The notes beneath the pieces were generated by a model. The model was not told where the DNA came from, made no database searches, and worked only from the letters and a program-made list of their open reading frames with translations. 64,000 nucleotides of DNA from Gibbula magus (Eukaryota; Mollusca; Gastropoda; Trochida; Trochidae), in assembly GCA_936450465.1 (NCBI GenBank), contig OW388296.1, forward strand, positions 10,289,867-10,353,866, written 5' to 3'. The position numbers and the translations under genes are program-made. Below are positions 33,862 to 46,149 of this stretch, in pieces; positions within the stretch are counted from its first letter, which is position 1; every line of letters starts with the position of its first letter.

Positions 33862-34744
33862 TTATAAGATAAATAGTAGCGTTTGTAAAATTTCCGGGAT
33901 TCATTGCTATTCAACACCCGCAAATTTAGTTTAAAACCGACGGCGTTAGCCGGAGGTTTTAAACGCTGAAATTTGCGGGTGTTGAATAGCAATGAATCCC
34001 GGAAATTTTACAAACGCAACTATTTATCGATATTGTAACATGACCCTTAATTATCAAGCGTTTTGAAACGAACTCTCTTTTTGCGTACCTATCTCTGAGT
34101 GGAAAGGACTTTGCGACTGTTCCATTTTTGTAAGAGGTGTGGTCAGGTCAAAACAAATGTAAATACTCGGCGTAATATGTACATTAGCAACAATTTACAC
34201 ATAAGCTCAAACAGTGTCACTCAACTATGTTCACTTCATAATATTCACGTATACTTTTAGATGGCGATAAATATTTATCTACAACATCAACACAGTAAAA
34301 GACCTAGGAACAACAATCTTAAACTTGCCCTAACCCATTGTGACAATGACGCTAGCATTGTGACGTCAAAACGGTTGATCACTATGACGTCATGCCATGG
34401 CAACGGCATTCGGTAAACACAGCCGCATGAAAGAAGGCAACAAACTTGGACAAATCTTACTTGTTAAAAACATTATAGTTACTTGAAACTAATTAATTTT
34501 AAGAGATATTTGTTACCTATACTGCTATACACAAGTAAGAAAATGACAATGCCACCTGTCAAATTTGAGTAAGGAGCACATATTAAGAGAAATAGAAAAA
34601 ATAAATTTTGAGTCGGGCCGAATCTTGTGAACACGATGTATATGTTCGCGGTGATTCGCCCCAAGTAATTTGCGGGTATTCATTGTCATTCAACATAGGC
34701 AAATCAACCAATCAGAATCAAGGAAAAACCGAAATCATGTTACA
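33862..34744. mobile_element. Foldback element FB3, present in U2 and absent in U3
   Basis: The empty site in U3 is at about 55,321 (gatatagattaaagcataac). The left end is a palindrome (33,871-34,027) with arms of about 57 bp that are almost perfect (aaatagtagcgtttgtaaaa ... caacacccgcaaattt and back). Its tip is gacGGCGTTAGCCgg. Just after the palindrome tattgtaacatga (34,031) is repeated inverted at the right end (tcatgttacaata, about 34,735). The one-palindrome, one-single-repeat plan is that of FB1 and FB4. No protein is encoded. Confidence 0.85.
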
Positions 34745-36695
34745 ATAAAGCATAACAAATCCAGCCACAATATATTTTATTACACATGTGATGAACATAC
34801 AACTAATGACATTTAATCCATTGGAGACCATTCATACTAAATATAAAAATACACAAAACCATGGACTGTCCATTGATATAATAATGAAACAGGAATTGAA
34901 ATGATAAATACTCTGAAGTCTCTGAGGTAACATTTTCTTACTATCAAACAAAGCGTATCATCTGGCGTCTTTATTTTAGAAACAGGTTATTTCTGTACTA
35001 GTATTTTACCATATTTCAACTGAAAGTACTAATTAATCATTAAAACTATGTTGCTGCCTTCTGAAGTAGTTTCGCCTAATACTTACATAGTACAAAGTCA
35101 CATATATAATTATATGTATATTATATATAAATTGATCATTGCCAACTGCGAGAAACAGAAATTGAAAATTAATTTTTGTGTAAAGGGAGAAACAGAACTA
35201 AAATCTGATTATTTGTTGACTGACCTTTAACAAACTAACATCTTACAAAAACAACTATGTTCAGAATTCCCTGATCTTTGATACTTTGAAGACCCCTTGA
35301 ATAACACATAACTTATCCAATAAGTCATTCAGTGGTATGCAAACAGTGACATCAATTCATTTCATCAATTCATCTTATTTGCACAGTTATGATCTGGGCT
35401 CTCATGTTCGTGCACATTCAATTGTTCTGTTGGCTAAGGCTGCCGCGAAATTGTGACCCACTGTGTTTTATATAGATATAGATATAGATACATGTTGTAG
35501 TTGAAGTAAAATCGTATTATGTCGTAATAAATTATATGATTATCTAAAAAGTAATTAGCACGAAACCCTATTTTTAATCCTTATTCGATATACATCTTTC
35601 CCAATAGCCCATGAAACAGCCTCACTGCCTAAGCCCAAAACAAGCATTGATGGTATAATAGTAAGTTTATATAATGAATCATAACTTTATTTACAAACCC
35701 AGAAAGGTTAGTCTGAGTCATGTCAGAGACATCTATGAATATATACTAACAAATGGGCTCTATATTGGTCTTTGACTTGTCTGCGTAAGTGTTAATAATT
35801 CTTCTAATTGTTGATATTTCTTACTTTATAAAAATTACAAACTTCTCACTAATCAAATCATTACTGAAAATACTTGAATTCGAGATCACTTAATTATTGT
35901 CTGTCACAAATGGATCGAGTTACCAGATGAACCAGAAAATCGACACACAATGCCTTAAACCACATTGAGTAAACTGCTGTGAATGTATTTATTGTCATAC
36001 ACTGTATTGAAATATATATACCTTGATTTAGAGACTACGATGATGTGCTTGGAAATATATAGCTTCAAATAACTAAATGAATAAATCGTTATTTGAAGAA
36101 TGTAGTGACCATTTTTAACGTTAAAAATCAATTCTTGAAACAGTTTAGGGTTTTATTGAAACAACTGCAATGGTACTAACTTTCCATAGAAAATAACTAT
36201 TGTTCTTGAATTCAAACAGCACGATTAAATGTAAGTTTCAGTTCTTGAAATTAACAATATTATTATGAAGTTTACATTCATCCATTAAGTATTTTGTTAT
36301 CACGATAAATAAGGAACTTGATAAATAAGGAACTTATCGATGGTTGAAGTTTTATCTAAATTTTCAACAGTTTTGTCAGTTTGATTGGCAAAGAGTCTAA
36401 AATTACAAGGATATGCAATTAATTGGAATTCTTTTGATTGTAACAAGATGAAAGAAAATAAATCTTCCTGTTGAGAGTTTGAACGTTCATATTGCTTTAA
36501 ATATTGACTTCGACCAAAAGCCATTTACTAAACATGTCATCTATGCATTACAAGGAATTGAATTAACAACATTATAAAAGAAACTATCGACTTTCATATT
36601 CCAGGATAACAGTACTGGAGTTTGATTGTGAGCCATACCAGTTTATGTACAAACAAAACATTTAAAAAATGAGTGAAGCATAATTTTAATTTCAG
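34745..36695. other. Unit sequence, no gene seen
   Basis: It is nearly identical to U3 55,324-57,251. A short (tagata)n run occurs at 35,471-35,491. A 74-codon minus frame at 36,300-36,524 is present, without motif. Confidence 0.5.
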
Positions 36696-36791
36696 TCTCA
36701 CTTTTATCAGTACTATCGACGTATTCTTTGTACAACATTGTATTATCTGTTTATGTAACTTTGATGTCTGTGTTGCAATACTCTTTTCCAG
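36696..36791 (+). CDS. Hydrophobic exon, possible transmembrane segment, U2 copy
   Basis: Bounded by an acceptor (ttttaatttcag) and a donor (ttccag/gtgta), the 96 nt begin and end in phase 1. They encode about 32 residues, mostly hydrophobic (SLLSVLSTYSLYNIVLSVY, then VTLMSVLQYSFP). The phase fits the next candidate exon at 40,475, which would join as ..FPD-NPSFENV. The U3 copy (57,252-57,347) keeps length, frame and sites with one conservative and one silent change. It would place the NPSF exon in the cytoplasm. The U1 counterpart was not found. Confidence 0.35.
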
Positions 36792-39700
36792 GTGTATATT
36801 ACACGAAAACAAGAGATTTTCTATGATAATCAACCTATTGCTCTGGGACTGCAATAACTATGTTTATATGAATAAAGAAACACTAAAGAAGGAATCGCGT
36901 CTACAGAAAGTACCCTTTACACAGTTGAATTAAAATAATCTTAGCATACAGTTTCTATAGAATCAAATTGTACTCTTTAACATAGTGGGTGTTCAGGTAC
37001 ATATGCAAATTAACATAAATCGGATACACTGTCATCATGAATATTCAAGTGTCTGCTCTGTTTCTTAATCATATGCCCCAAAGTGTCTACAAGTCTTCGC
37101 AGAAACAGATCCTACTATTGTGCGAAGGTTGAGAGACACCAGTTGACCATTATGTAAGATGGATTTAGTATTATAGAAACTGGCAAACCCCAATCAGAGA
37201 CAAGTGAGACACCGTTTTCACATGTGTTATTTTGTAAATGACAGTGTAGTCCTTCTTACATTAACAGGTTAACATCTGCTTATTTGGGGAAGAAGGGTAC
37301 AAAAGTTGAGTGAATAAATGTTCTTTAGAGCTAAATAATGATCTAAATTTCCATCAAAGGAATAAAGACATGTAGGAAATGTGACGCCTCATTAAGTATT
37401 TCGGATTAATTTCTAATGGCATTCCATAATACAATAATTGATTCTCCAACAGTCTACACCGCATGTTCAAGGACAATACTTATCAGTATAAATGCATTTT
37501 TACCAAACAATGCCTTGGAGGAACATGCATGCAAAGACATTTGTAACACATGTCTGATCTTACATCAATGTTTAAACTAAAGTGTTAATTAGGTAGACCA
37601 CTCCAATGAAGGAGTAAGAGCTTCTGATAGACTTGTTTATGTCCTCATGTGTGTACTACGAACCTTCATTCCATAACAGCCAACCATAGTTACTTTAAAT
37701 CCCCAATTTCAATAACGTCGACTGACAATTGCTTGTTTTACCATTCAAATATTCACACTCTAATGTAAAGTTAGGATGTAGTTAAACTCTAAATGCTGAA
37801 TTGTCATTTTGAAAGTGATGTAGATAGATATGATAATCATTGAATAAACTGATGTAAACAAAGCTACTCAGTAAGTTATTAACACACTTATCCCTTTTAG
37901 ATGCAGCTGACAATATAATTATGGAAACTACATGTATACTGTTTACTGAATTGAGTATATGTCTATGAAATATTTAAGAAAGTGATTAGTTTTGGAAATA
38001 AACTGATGCAATGTGTTCAGAATGTTAGTGTCGATATTCAATACGCCATGCTTTTGTAACAGTACTTGCATAATGGAAATACATGTTAGAATGTAAACTC
38101 TGACATCTGAAATAAAGGCAACAATGAATACTTTGAAAAACATATGTACGAATTTGTTTTAGAAGTAGCCTTGAGTTTCTGTTAGGTCTATCATAATTTT
38201 AAACAGATTAATAAAAATCAAGTTTTTACCCCCGACGACCGAGGGTTAAAAACATCAAATAACATATCTCACTAAACACCTAAATGCATCAACAAAGTCA
38301 TATTCGTTACAAAAAAAGTTTTAAAGATATTGACAAGGTTGTTGGCAACAGGGCTTTTCAATCTTCAGAATATTTAACACGGCAAATCTCCTGTGAGATA
38401 TGAAAATTTAATATGTCAATTATTTCTGCAACAGAGTTGTTAATATATTTTATAAAACATCATTTCATCCGAGAGTATTAACATGTTTTTATCTAAGAAT
38501 GATCCCTTCATCTGCAATTGTTGACAGATCCCTGTATGTGTGATGGAAGAGACAAATAACGTGTCAGTTATGGCGTAACAAACAACTGATTCTAGAAGTC
38601 ATTGCTCAAATGACAAAAAATATATATGAAAACAAAATATTCCCTAAAGATAAACCTTGTGGTGTTTTATTTCTTTGTTTTTCATTTCATTTTCATTTTA
38701 ACAATATCTGAAAATATTACTTGCAGTCCATATTTATACATTAAAAGAAAACTGAAAATCAATATAACTCAACATTAGCATGCTCATAGTATCAGCTTAT
38801 ATGCTCATCTCTCAACAGTTTTAAATAATCATCTTAGTTATGTGGAGAAGGTTGTCTGATTCAAAAACGAGTTAACAATTTTCTTTTAATGATAACATTT
38901 CAAACTCTTCAAGCAAAGACAAGGTGTTGAAATCGCCGTTTTGAAATTGTTTGTTTTTACAGAAAATGAATGACATTTAAGGAACAATAAATAAAATATG
39001 AACATTATGATGATAAGGGATGTTGACGACGTTTCGTTTAGGTGGTTTCCAGAGCCACCATGATACTAGATATGTTCTGGTTGTGTTTCTCATTTATGGA
39101 TTAACATATATTGCCTTTGTTTGGTAACGTCTCTTGTAAGTGCTAGTTTATAATACTTTGGGGAACTGCCAGTTCTGAAGAGAGTCTTCTAACTTGCTTC
39201 TGGAAAACATTTGATAGGGAATAATTAAATTTCTTTCTCACCTCTGCTTTTTTACGACGTTACAAATTAACTACCTACAATTATACTTTTTAAACATCCA
39301 AGTGAAGAAAACGTGATATCACTGTTAACAGATACTAACACATTATTAATACAGAATGTTGCAATGAACTTGTATGTTTCGCTTTGCCTTTAAACAAAGC
39401 AAATTCTTATACTAAAGAACCTAGACATGACAAGCTGCTCCCATGAACAGTAAATGTACTACAGGCTAATGGGTTACTAATGAGTACGACAACTATACAG
39501 AAATAGAGACATCTACTGTACCATCATTGACCTTTATATTGAATGTATTTCATCTAACCTCTAAGGATATTGCTGGTAATTTGAGATTGATCATTGTCAG
39601 GTGTTGCCATAAAAAATACCTACGTTTACTTCAAAGGCTGCATTCTTCAGTTTTGTTCATGAAATGATACTACTTAACTTGTGTTGCAGAGTTAATTGAA

Positions 39701-40474
39701 GGCAAATACATTAATGTGTTCTAAGAACAGGGAGTTGTTCTGGATGACAACTTCTTTAATGTTAAATACACGACGTTTTGGAGTATGCACTCGTCCTTTC
39801 TCCTGACGATTCCGAAACGTTTAAATTCACATTAAAGAAGTTATTTTCCAAAAAATATTTCTGTTCTAATGGATGTCACGTCTTATTGCTCTTCAAAGAC
39901 TTGAAATTGTTTTATACAAACTTCTCCCCACTGCAAACCTACTTTTAAAACTTTACATTATCTACTTTACTACATACAAAACATGTTATTTGTAAATTTT
40001 AAATACATTCAAGTAAACAAAATAAGAATTTAAGGGAAGGAATTCGTTACTAAATGGTATCTGTTATCAGTTAACATTAACGTTAAGAAATATAGTTTAT
40101 ATCTACATTACAGCTTTTTCACGTTGTGTATGTCATAAACGATACAGAGGAGTTTTAGAATGTTATAGAAGAGGAATAACATTGTTTTCTTATATGTTAA
40201 GCATATGATACCAAACACAAAACACTACATCAACTAATTATGTTTCTTAACCATCATTTGATAAATGTCTTCTTATCGAATTGATGAAATTAAATTCAGA
40301 ATAAAACAGTTGTTATTCACAAAGGTATAAATGTTTTTATGACAAGTTATGACATTGAATACGATATTAATCTACGAATATGACTGACAAATGAACTTTG
40401 AAATAAAAACAATTTCGTTTCAAAATATGTATGTAATGCATCCATACATGACGTTCTATTTATCAGCTATTCAG
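36792..40474. other. Unit sequence between candidate exons
   Basis: It aligns to U3 throughout and to U1 3,170-4,757 in part. It holds a small GC-rich hairpin at 38,221-38,252 (gtttttaccc/ccgacgaccg/agggttaaaaac) and a hammerhead-like relic at 39,740. A 66-codon minus frame at 37,943-38,143 is shared with U3, but the copies are too similar for this to mean much. Confidence 0.5.
39740..39850 (-). ncRNA. Degenerate hammerhead-like motif (copy 4)
   Basis: The minus strand shows ggacgagtgcatactccaaaacgtcgtgtattt, split here as ggacgagtgcatactcc and aaaacgtcgtg, which matches the stem-loop, GAAAC and GUC order. The CUGANGA box is lost. The outer flanks are inverted copies (acttctttaatgt and acattaaagaagt), so the block is a hairpin of about 105 bp. 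Confidence 0.4.
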
Positions 40475-40617
40475 ATAGTCCTAGTTTTGAAAACGTTCAG
40501 ACGGAATTATCTGTCGCAGTAGAGGAAAGGAGATGCAGCGCTATCCCAGGTGTGGGACGTAATCGATGGTTATTGGAGAAGATTTTAAATCAGGTGCCCA
40601 AGACTTGCGTCAATTGA
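40475..40617 (+). CDS. Terminal coding exon, U2 copy (unknown family)
   Basis: This is the counterpart of 9,975-10,162. After ttcag/AT the frame reads DSPSFENVQTE, then VEERRCSAIPGVGRNRWLLE, then KILNQVPKTCVN and TGA. Compared with U1 it lacks four codons after ENV, has one extra Lys codon, and stops 13 codons earlier. The conserved middle (GRNRWLLE) and in-frame gaps support translation in this frame. With the upstream hydrophobic exon it could form a membrane protein C-terminus. Confidence 0.5.
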
Positions 40618-41217
40618 ATGAAACATAGTGCAAAGTTGGGGGATTTGAACCGTTCACCCATCTATCTTAGGCCTAAAAAATGTTTCTGGTCTTTACAGGC
40701 TGACAAAATTATGCGATGACGCGATTTATTTTTTTTATACGACATTTATATACCGCTTAATACCGCTTCCTGATGTGAAGAATTCTCAGGAGCAATGCTG
40801 TGTAACAAAGCCCACGTATATGGTTGCTGCTGGTAGTTTATAGCCCAGTTCGCTATGTCATCGCTCTGACAGTCTTCTCCAAGATGTTATACGTTAACAA
40901 TATTTTGCGTGTCTTAGTGTCTTAGGCATAAAATATTGGAACAAATAAATTGTTCACAATGAAAATAATTACTGTTGGCTAGTTGAATTTGAATGTATGG
41001 AATGCACAGATTACAAATATATAATATAGTAATACATAATTTCAACTCCGATATCAGGCTTAGATAAAGAAACTTGTCATGCGAGTGTATTTCTGGATAA
41101 TCAATAGCTTGTGTAGGAACAGATGTAGAAGCAAACAAAGCAAACAAAGCCAAACGCTTAGGTGAAAGTAAGTTTACCAATCACATAACAGATCTTTACC
41201 CGTGCCTCGTAATTCGA

Positions 41218-41331
41218 ATGAAAATGATGCACACTGTTTTCATTGTTGTTCTACTTAATTTTATTATTAATTTCTTCATTGAACAAAACCTTGAAGCCAT
41301 ACCTTTGAACCTTCAGCTCCTAAAATGCAAG
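41218..41331 (+). CDS. Possible signal-peptide exon, U2 only
   Basis: ATG at 41,218 opens 38 codons ending at a donor (tgcaag/gtaaca). The peptide starts MKMMHTVFIVVLLNFIINFF and then EQNLEAIPLN, a typical secretory signal with likely cleavage after LEA. U3 has lost most of it through a deletion of about 155 bp (its sequence jumps to cataccttt at 61,602). The exon ends in phase 0, which does not fit the phase-1 exons nearby, so its link to them is unproven. Confidence 0.35.
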
Positions 41332-41339
41332 GTAACATT

Positions 41340-42233
41340 GTTTCTTTGGTGTGTCCTTGGAGACATATATTATCATACCAATTGTGTTGCTCCGTTGATT
41401 TTAAAACAAGTAAAGTGCCTTGGCACTGATTTATCATGAACGTTAAACGTTGCAACACAATTGCCAACTTTTATTTCCTATTTCACTCTCAATCTCGTCT
41501 TTAGTTAAGGAAATTCTAAAACAAAGATATTTTAAAGGCCTGTATTCCAAACACATGATAAAGGGGAAAAGTAGTTGATAATATCTTATTCATCATTTTT
41601 GGATTGAAATATTAATAAGTAATTGAATATAATTCGGTCACGAATAAAATGTTCTAAGTATTAAAATAGCTGTGACATTGCCATTTTCATGCATAAACTC
41701 AATTACGTTTCGTTGACGACACATGACGTCATATAACTGATAATGACATCATTTCACCGTAACAAAATGGATCCCTGAATAATTTTATGACGACGCTTTG
41801 CAATGAAATGCAAGTCAATAACAACTGCATTTGAAAAATGTGTAGAAACTGACTTTACTGAGGTATGTGAGGAACGAAAATTTCACCTGCTTACAACGAT
41901 ATCAACTGATGACAACTTGCAAAATGCTTAGTCTGCAAACAGACAGGTTATGTATGTTTATGATTCTCAAATATGTGTGATGTATTTGTATGAACATTTC
42001 AACTGATACTGACAATGGACATTGTTCATTGAAGTTAAGGTTAATTATTCTCTTGGTCTATTATTTTGCTATATGAACTTCGTCTTGAAAAACATTCGAT
42101 GGGATAAGTATACTGCCTTTCTTAATGAACATATAGAAAGTGTTATATCTTCAAAATACAAATGAGGTCGAGGAATTAAACTAGTAAAAATTGGCCACTG
42201 TCACTAGGACAAACTCATTTTCTGCTCGATTAC
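41340..42233. other. Unit sequence, no gene seen
   Basis: Shared with U3 61,630-62,539. Short TGACGTCA-like strings occur near 41,726. No coding or RNA signal. Confidence 0.45.
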
Positions 42234-42356
42234 CTTCGCAAGGATCAAAGGGTTCTAACAATGAAAAACGATACTGGGTTGTAACGTATGGAGCAAGATT
42301 GTCATTACAGTGTAATTCAATCAGGACTGATGCATAAAACTCTCCCGGAAGACTAT
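42234..42356 (-). CDS. Cadherin-like exon, U2 copy
   Basis: The minus strand has an acceptor (gaataaaagcag/AT), 123 nt, and a strong donor (gcgaag/gtaatc); both ends are phase 1. The peptide has SLPGEFYASVLIELHC, then NDNLAP, then YRFSLLEPFDPCEG. The pattern V-x-I-x-[LV]-x-x-NDN-x-[AP]-P followed by Y-x-[FV]-S-[VL]-x-E is that of the junction between two cadherin repeats, where NDN binds calcium. Symmetric phase-1 exons are common in extracellular modular proteins. U3 keeps it and U1 is broken. No neighbouring exon could be tied to it securely. Confidence 0.4.
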
Positions 42357-43109
42357 CTGCTTTTATTCATTAGGCATGTAGGATGTATTTGCGACCAGTG
42401 TTTAGTGTCCCAGACATACTTAAAATAAAAATTACCCTGTTCTATAAGTTATGTCTGCATAAAGTTAATCCCATCCAATGGTTTATTGTTCTAAGGCAAC
42501 ATGCAAACACAATCAAATACATGCAAATATTCACATGCGTATCAAAGGGCAGTCATTAATGTCTTTAATGTTATCATATGCTCTACACATTCACCATCCT
42601 TGAAGTGATCATCAGGAAAACTCCTTTTAAATTACATATTCGAATCCTGTACTGCTGTCAACAACCCCCCACAGTTGTGGTTGGATATAACCTATTATCA
42701 TAAAATGGAAAGTGTTCTAGGCAGGATAAAGGCAACAGATTTTCAGATATCCTTTGGGTATCATATACAGATAAATATGAAAATTACAGAGGTCAAGTGA
42801 CGGAACTTCTTTTGAAAATTAAAATGACGTCACACCCGTTAACATTTCAAACGCCTGCAATAACTGATAGAACTTCATTTAAAAATACATCCTTCATTTC
42901 CACAACTTTATTGTGAGAAATGACAGAAGAAACATATTGCAATGAATAGTGCGGCAACATGTTTTATGATCAAGCAGTGTCACAACATGTTCATCACGAG
43001 TGGAAATCTACCATGCAAACACTTTACTCAGGTAACAAAGTCCATGTATAGGTACAGAGTTTACAGGCAGCGGATGTCTCTACTCCAGATCAATATACAA
43101 GTCTTCTTT
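42357..43109. other. Unit sequence, no secure gene
   Basis: A plus frame at 42,942-43,031 ending at a donor-like cag/gtaaca carries three Cys (CFMIKQC..LPCKHF). The U1 version has lost these Cys. Not annotated as an exon. Confidence 0.4.
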
Positions 43110-43440
43110 TATATTCAAGATTATTTTGAATCAACAGGATTTAACTGCGAGAGAAAACTGCCATTCAAGCTGTAGTAGTGAACATTAGAGGCAAATCTCA
43201 GATTAAACGTTAGCAACGACAGTGTATTGTGATAAGCATCATCGTTATTGGCAGCTTGTCGATTGTGTAATCGAAACCAGTGAAGAGTAAACACGCACTT
43301 CAAGCGATGTCAGTACCAGTTGATCTAATACTGGACAATGCAACTTAACAGTATATTCCGAAGTGGTCTTGATAGTTGCGGTCAATATCTTCTGACCCCA
43401 ACGAACTACGGGTTTTCCTTTTGATGAGATATATATATAT
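43110..43440 (-). repeat. Repeat R, first copy in U2
   Basis: The core is the same as in 15,160-15,600. Upstream of the core the minus frame (43,478-43,245) is open: EYTVKLHCPVLDQLVL then EVRVYSSLVSITQSTSCQ. The frame continuing beyond (43,303-43,121) is shifted. A short (at)n run (43,426-43,446) closes it. Confidence 0.5.
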
Positions 43441-43454
43441 ATATATAGAATGCT

Positions 43455-43565
43455 AAATGATGTTCCGTGTGATAACATATTTAGGAAACGAGTGAATGGT
43501 TTGATATTTTAACGACTGAAAGCCATTCACGCGTTTCATAAACATGTTATCAAACGAGACCGAGT
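43455..43565. repeat. Imperfect palindrome, arms about 37 bp
   Basis: gttccgtgtgataacat.. to gagtgaatgg is inverted as ccattcacgcg ... atgttatcaaacgagac, with a loop of about 30 bp. It is a hairpin MITE-like insertion. Confidence 0.6.
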
Positions 43566-45099
43566 ACAGTATTTTATATATTACTCATCATTTATTTTCA
43601 TCATTGGTAAATGAGTACAGCCGTGTTGAATACAATCTATGTTTGCAGAGTAATTATAGATGGTAATTACACTATCATATGTAATATATTTATCGGTTTC
43701 TACAGCACAGATTGACAAAATATGAGAATCAATTTAAGTATAGTGGTCTTTTCGAATAAAGTGCTAGTAACTAAAATGCATTGACATTGGTTGAAGACAT
43801 ACGTTGATGTAGCTTTTACCAGATAGGATAATCGTGTAACTATTTTGGGATGAATTAATGTGTTTGCCCACAATTAAACAGACGTCGTTATATTTGCAAT
43901 TTTAATGTCGCAGATAAACTGATCCTATGACAGAGTAGAAAAATGAGTTATAAAGTTTGGAACAATAATATCAAAATACTGTAATCAAATCATTGAGGAA
44001 ACATAAACCACTTCCTAAAAGCACTCACAGAATGCATAAATATTGTATTGAATTCAGAGCAGTTTTCTTTTGATATCAGAAGAGAGATGTAATGTTCTAT
44101 AATCTATACAGGGTTGTGGTTACACCGATATGATTAAACACAATGGCAATAACCCATTGTACTATTTCCATCTAAATTAATGTTGTAGGGAGCTCCCATA
44201 TCAGTTCTCCCTCATATATCTCAATAGTATGCCCTCCTGGTCCAAGCACACAATATATTCAAGTGACCACCAGTCCAGTCATGAAATTAAATACTCCTCA
44301 GTGCTCCTTTTTATTGTATTTCGTATTAAGTATTAAAGGGTACATCTTAGTATCAATCAAAAAGTAACAGTCTTATTTACTGGGACTATATGTTAGTTTT
44401 ATACATGTATATCCACTGAATACGCATCAATAAAAGATCAGGTTGAACTTAGATGTTGTTAAAATATTTCAAAAACAGTTCAAAGGACACAAAGGTCCTT
44501 CAGAGGAATCACATACAGACTGGTGCAATGTGAACATGATGTAAATTTGGGTATTTGTCTGAATAACGTTATCAACTGTAGTTATAAAGATGTATTGTGA
44601 ATGTATTGGGTCGTGTCTTTGGAATTCATTAGTTGTATCATCCCCACTAAAATAACAAAACAGGCATACGGTTCAACCCTATTGACATTATTGTCTGCAT
44701 ATAACAAACGCCGAATCACATATAAGAAACACAGAATGTGGATATTAGCAAATGGCTCACAGCCCTATGCCTAAAACTGATTGTTTAGTTGATTTCTGTT
44801 ATGCTTTTCTTTTGTCCTTTCTCATATGATGTAAATGTTGATGAAGCTTTCCAGTATTACGGAACATCTGTTTAAATGTTCGGCTTCATAACAAATTTCA
44901 AAATAATTTCATAAAAATTGACCTATTTAATTTGAATTTGTATTTACATATCACCTAAACGGATATCGTAATCATTTGTTGGTTTTATCCTACCAAAACA
45001 ATGTCAATAGTATCATGAATTGCATTATGTCTGGTTAAACACACATGGGGTGTCAAACTACCTGTATGGAAATGGTTATAATGTTATTAATGAAGTATT
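43566..45099. other. U2 sequence; 43,710-44,110 matches U1 18,470-18,850
   Basis: The matching strings (ttggttgaagacatacgttgatg, accagataggataatcgtg) are clear. 44,120-45,099 has no counterpart found in U1 and no gene. Confidence 0.45.
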
Positions 45100-45215
45100 T
45101 CCATATTGGCCCAGTTAAAGATCCGAGGTCCGTTGTATTGGCCCGAGATGTAGTCGACAGCCAATATAAGGATCCGAGGACCTGTAACTCGGCCAATTAG
45201 CAAATACTTAATTTA
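45100..45215. repeat. Palindrome with swapped inner block
   Basis: The arms gtatttccatattggccca ... gtattggc and gccaatata ... aattagcaaatac are inverted partners of about 50 bp. Inside them atccgaggtcc (left) faces gatccgaggacc (right), so the inner block has been locally rearranged. U1 lacks it at the matching position. Confidence 0.5.
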
Positions 45216-45303
45216 TGACAATTTTATTAATTAACCTTTGCATTTTATTTGCACAACACTAGACATCACATTTGTATTGAAATAATAATCATAAACAACA
45301 TCG

Positions 45304-45560
45304 GTGAAATTATGTATCAAAGTTGTGAAGCGACATCTTCAGACTTTCACCACATGTACTCAACTATCAATGTTATGGCACGTATTCGGTATTAACGGCC
45401 CAGACCATGCGATTCGACAACTGGGCAAATATAGGGACATCCCGAAAAAACAGGGCCAATACAAGACAAACTGGGACAATATGAGTCTGAGCATGTGCAG
45501 TCACACTTATGGTGAAAGCCCGAAGCTGTCGCTTCACGACTTTGACCCATGATATATGTT
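45304..45560. mobile_element. Short element with inverted ends of about 27 bp
   Basis: tatcaaagttgtgaagcgaca at 45,313 is inverted as tgtcgcttcacgactttga at 45,527. An 82-codon plus frame (45,304-45,552) spans the whole element, as both ends are open in it. I do not recognise the product, and the frame may be accidental. Confidence 0.5.
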
Positions 45561-46149
45561 CATCAATCTCGAACCGACTACAGCCTCAGAGAGGTCAGCT
45601 TGGAAAACCTTTTTGGAGAATTCATTGTCAAAACATAGCAACTGCTATAGCTCAAATGCCACTCTACAAATGCATTATTAACAATCTCCAAATTCACTTT
45701 AACAAGTAGACTGTTGGTCAAAAGTGTTGTTACGCACGCCTGTCCCCTATCGAATGTTTCTGCAGTCTCTAAGGGGGGAATGTGTGTGCACGGTCACGTG
45801 TATGTCTACAAATAAAAAAGCATGATCGGCCGCGATGTTGACTATATCATTCTTTCACTTCTGATGTTTTTTTATTTAATGAGGGTTTTTCTCGAGATAA
45901 ATTTGATACCATCGGTCCAACAGTTTGATATGGAGATGTATCATGTGTCCGATTTAAATATGAAACTCCTACTTCGTTCTCGTTTGATATTTAATTACAG
46001 TATCATCGTATTTGCTATGCATTGCAGTGAAATCCGGACATTTCAATTAGAGAAACTGAACAGCTACATCATTTGAGTTACGATGTCTACAGAAAAAATA
46101 TCTCCCTATACTAGATTTATATAAATGTGTATTTTTTTATATGAGCTCA
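45561..46149. other. U2 sequence, no gene seen
   Basis: 45,561-45,830 is less AT-rich and has no U1 counterpart, so it probably belongs with the inserted palindromic material to its left. Nothing else is recognised. Confidence 0.35.

Larger units (their letters stand above)
30365..43321. repeat. U2 part of the recent tandem duplication
   Basis: It pairs with 50,866-64,000 at an offset growing from 20,501 to 20,679 bp through copy-specific indels. Identity is very high by eye over 34,745-43,321 and somewhat lower over 30,365-32,470. U2-only pieces are FB3 (33,862-34,744) and the signal-peptide-like exon (41,218). U3-only pieces are FB4, a local 240-bp duplication and a TTAA MITE. Confidence 0.95.

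Noticed and set aside
35471..35491. (tagata)n run
   Set aside because: Ordinary short microsatellite, identical in both units.
37943..38143. 66-codon minus frame kept in U2 and U3
   Set aside because: The two units are too recently duplicated for shared openness to be informative, and no motif or start context supports it.
42942..43031. Plus-strand frame with three Cys ending at a donor-like cag/gtaaca, thought to be a PAN-type exon
   Set aside because: The U1 counterpart (14,124) has lost all the Cys and diverged freely, and no good acceptor precedes it.
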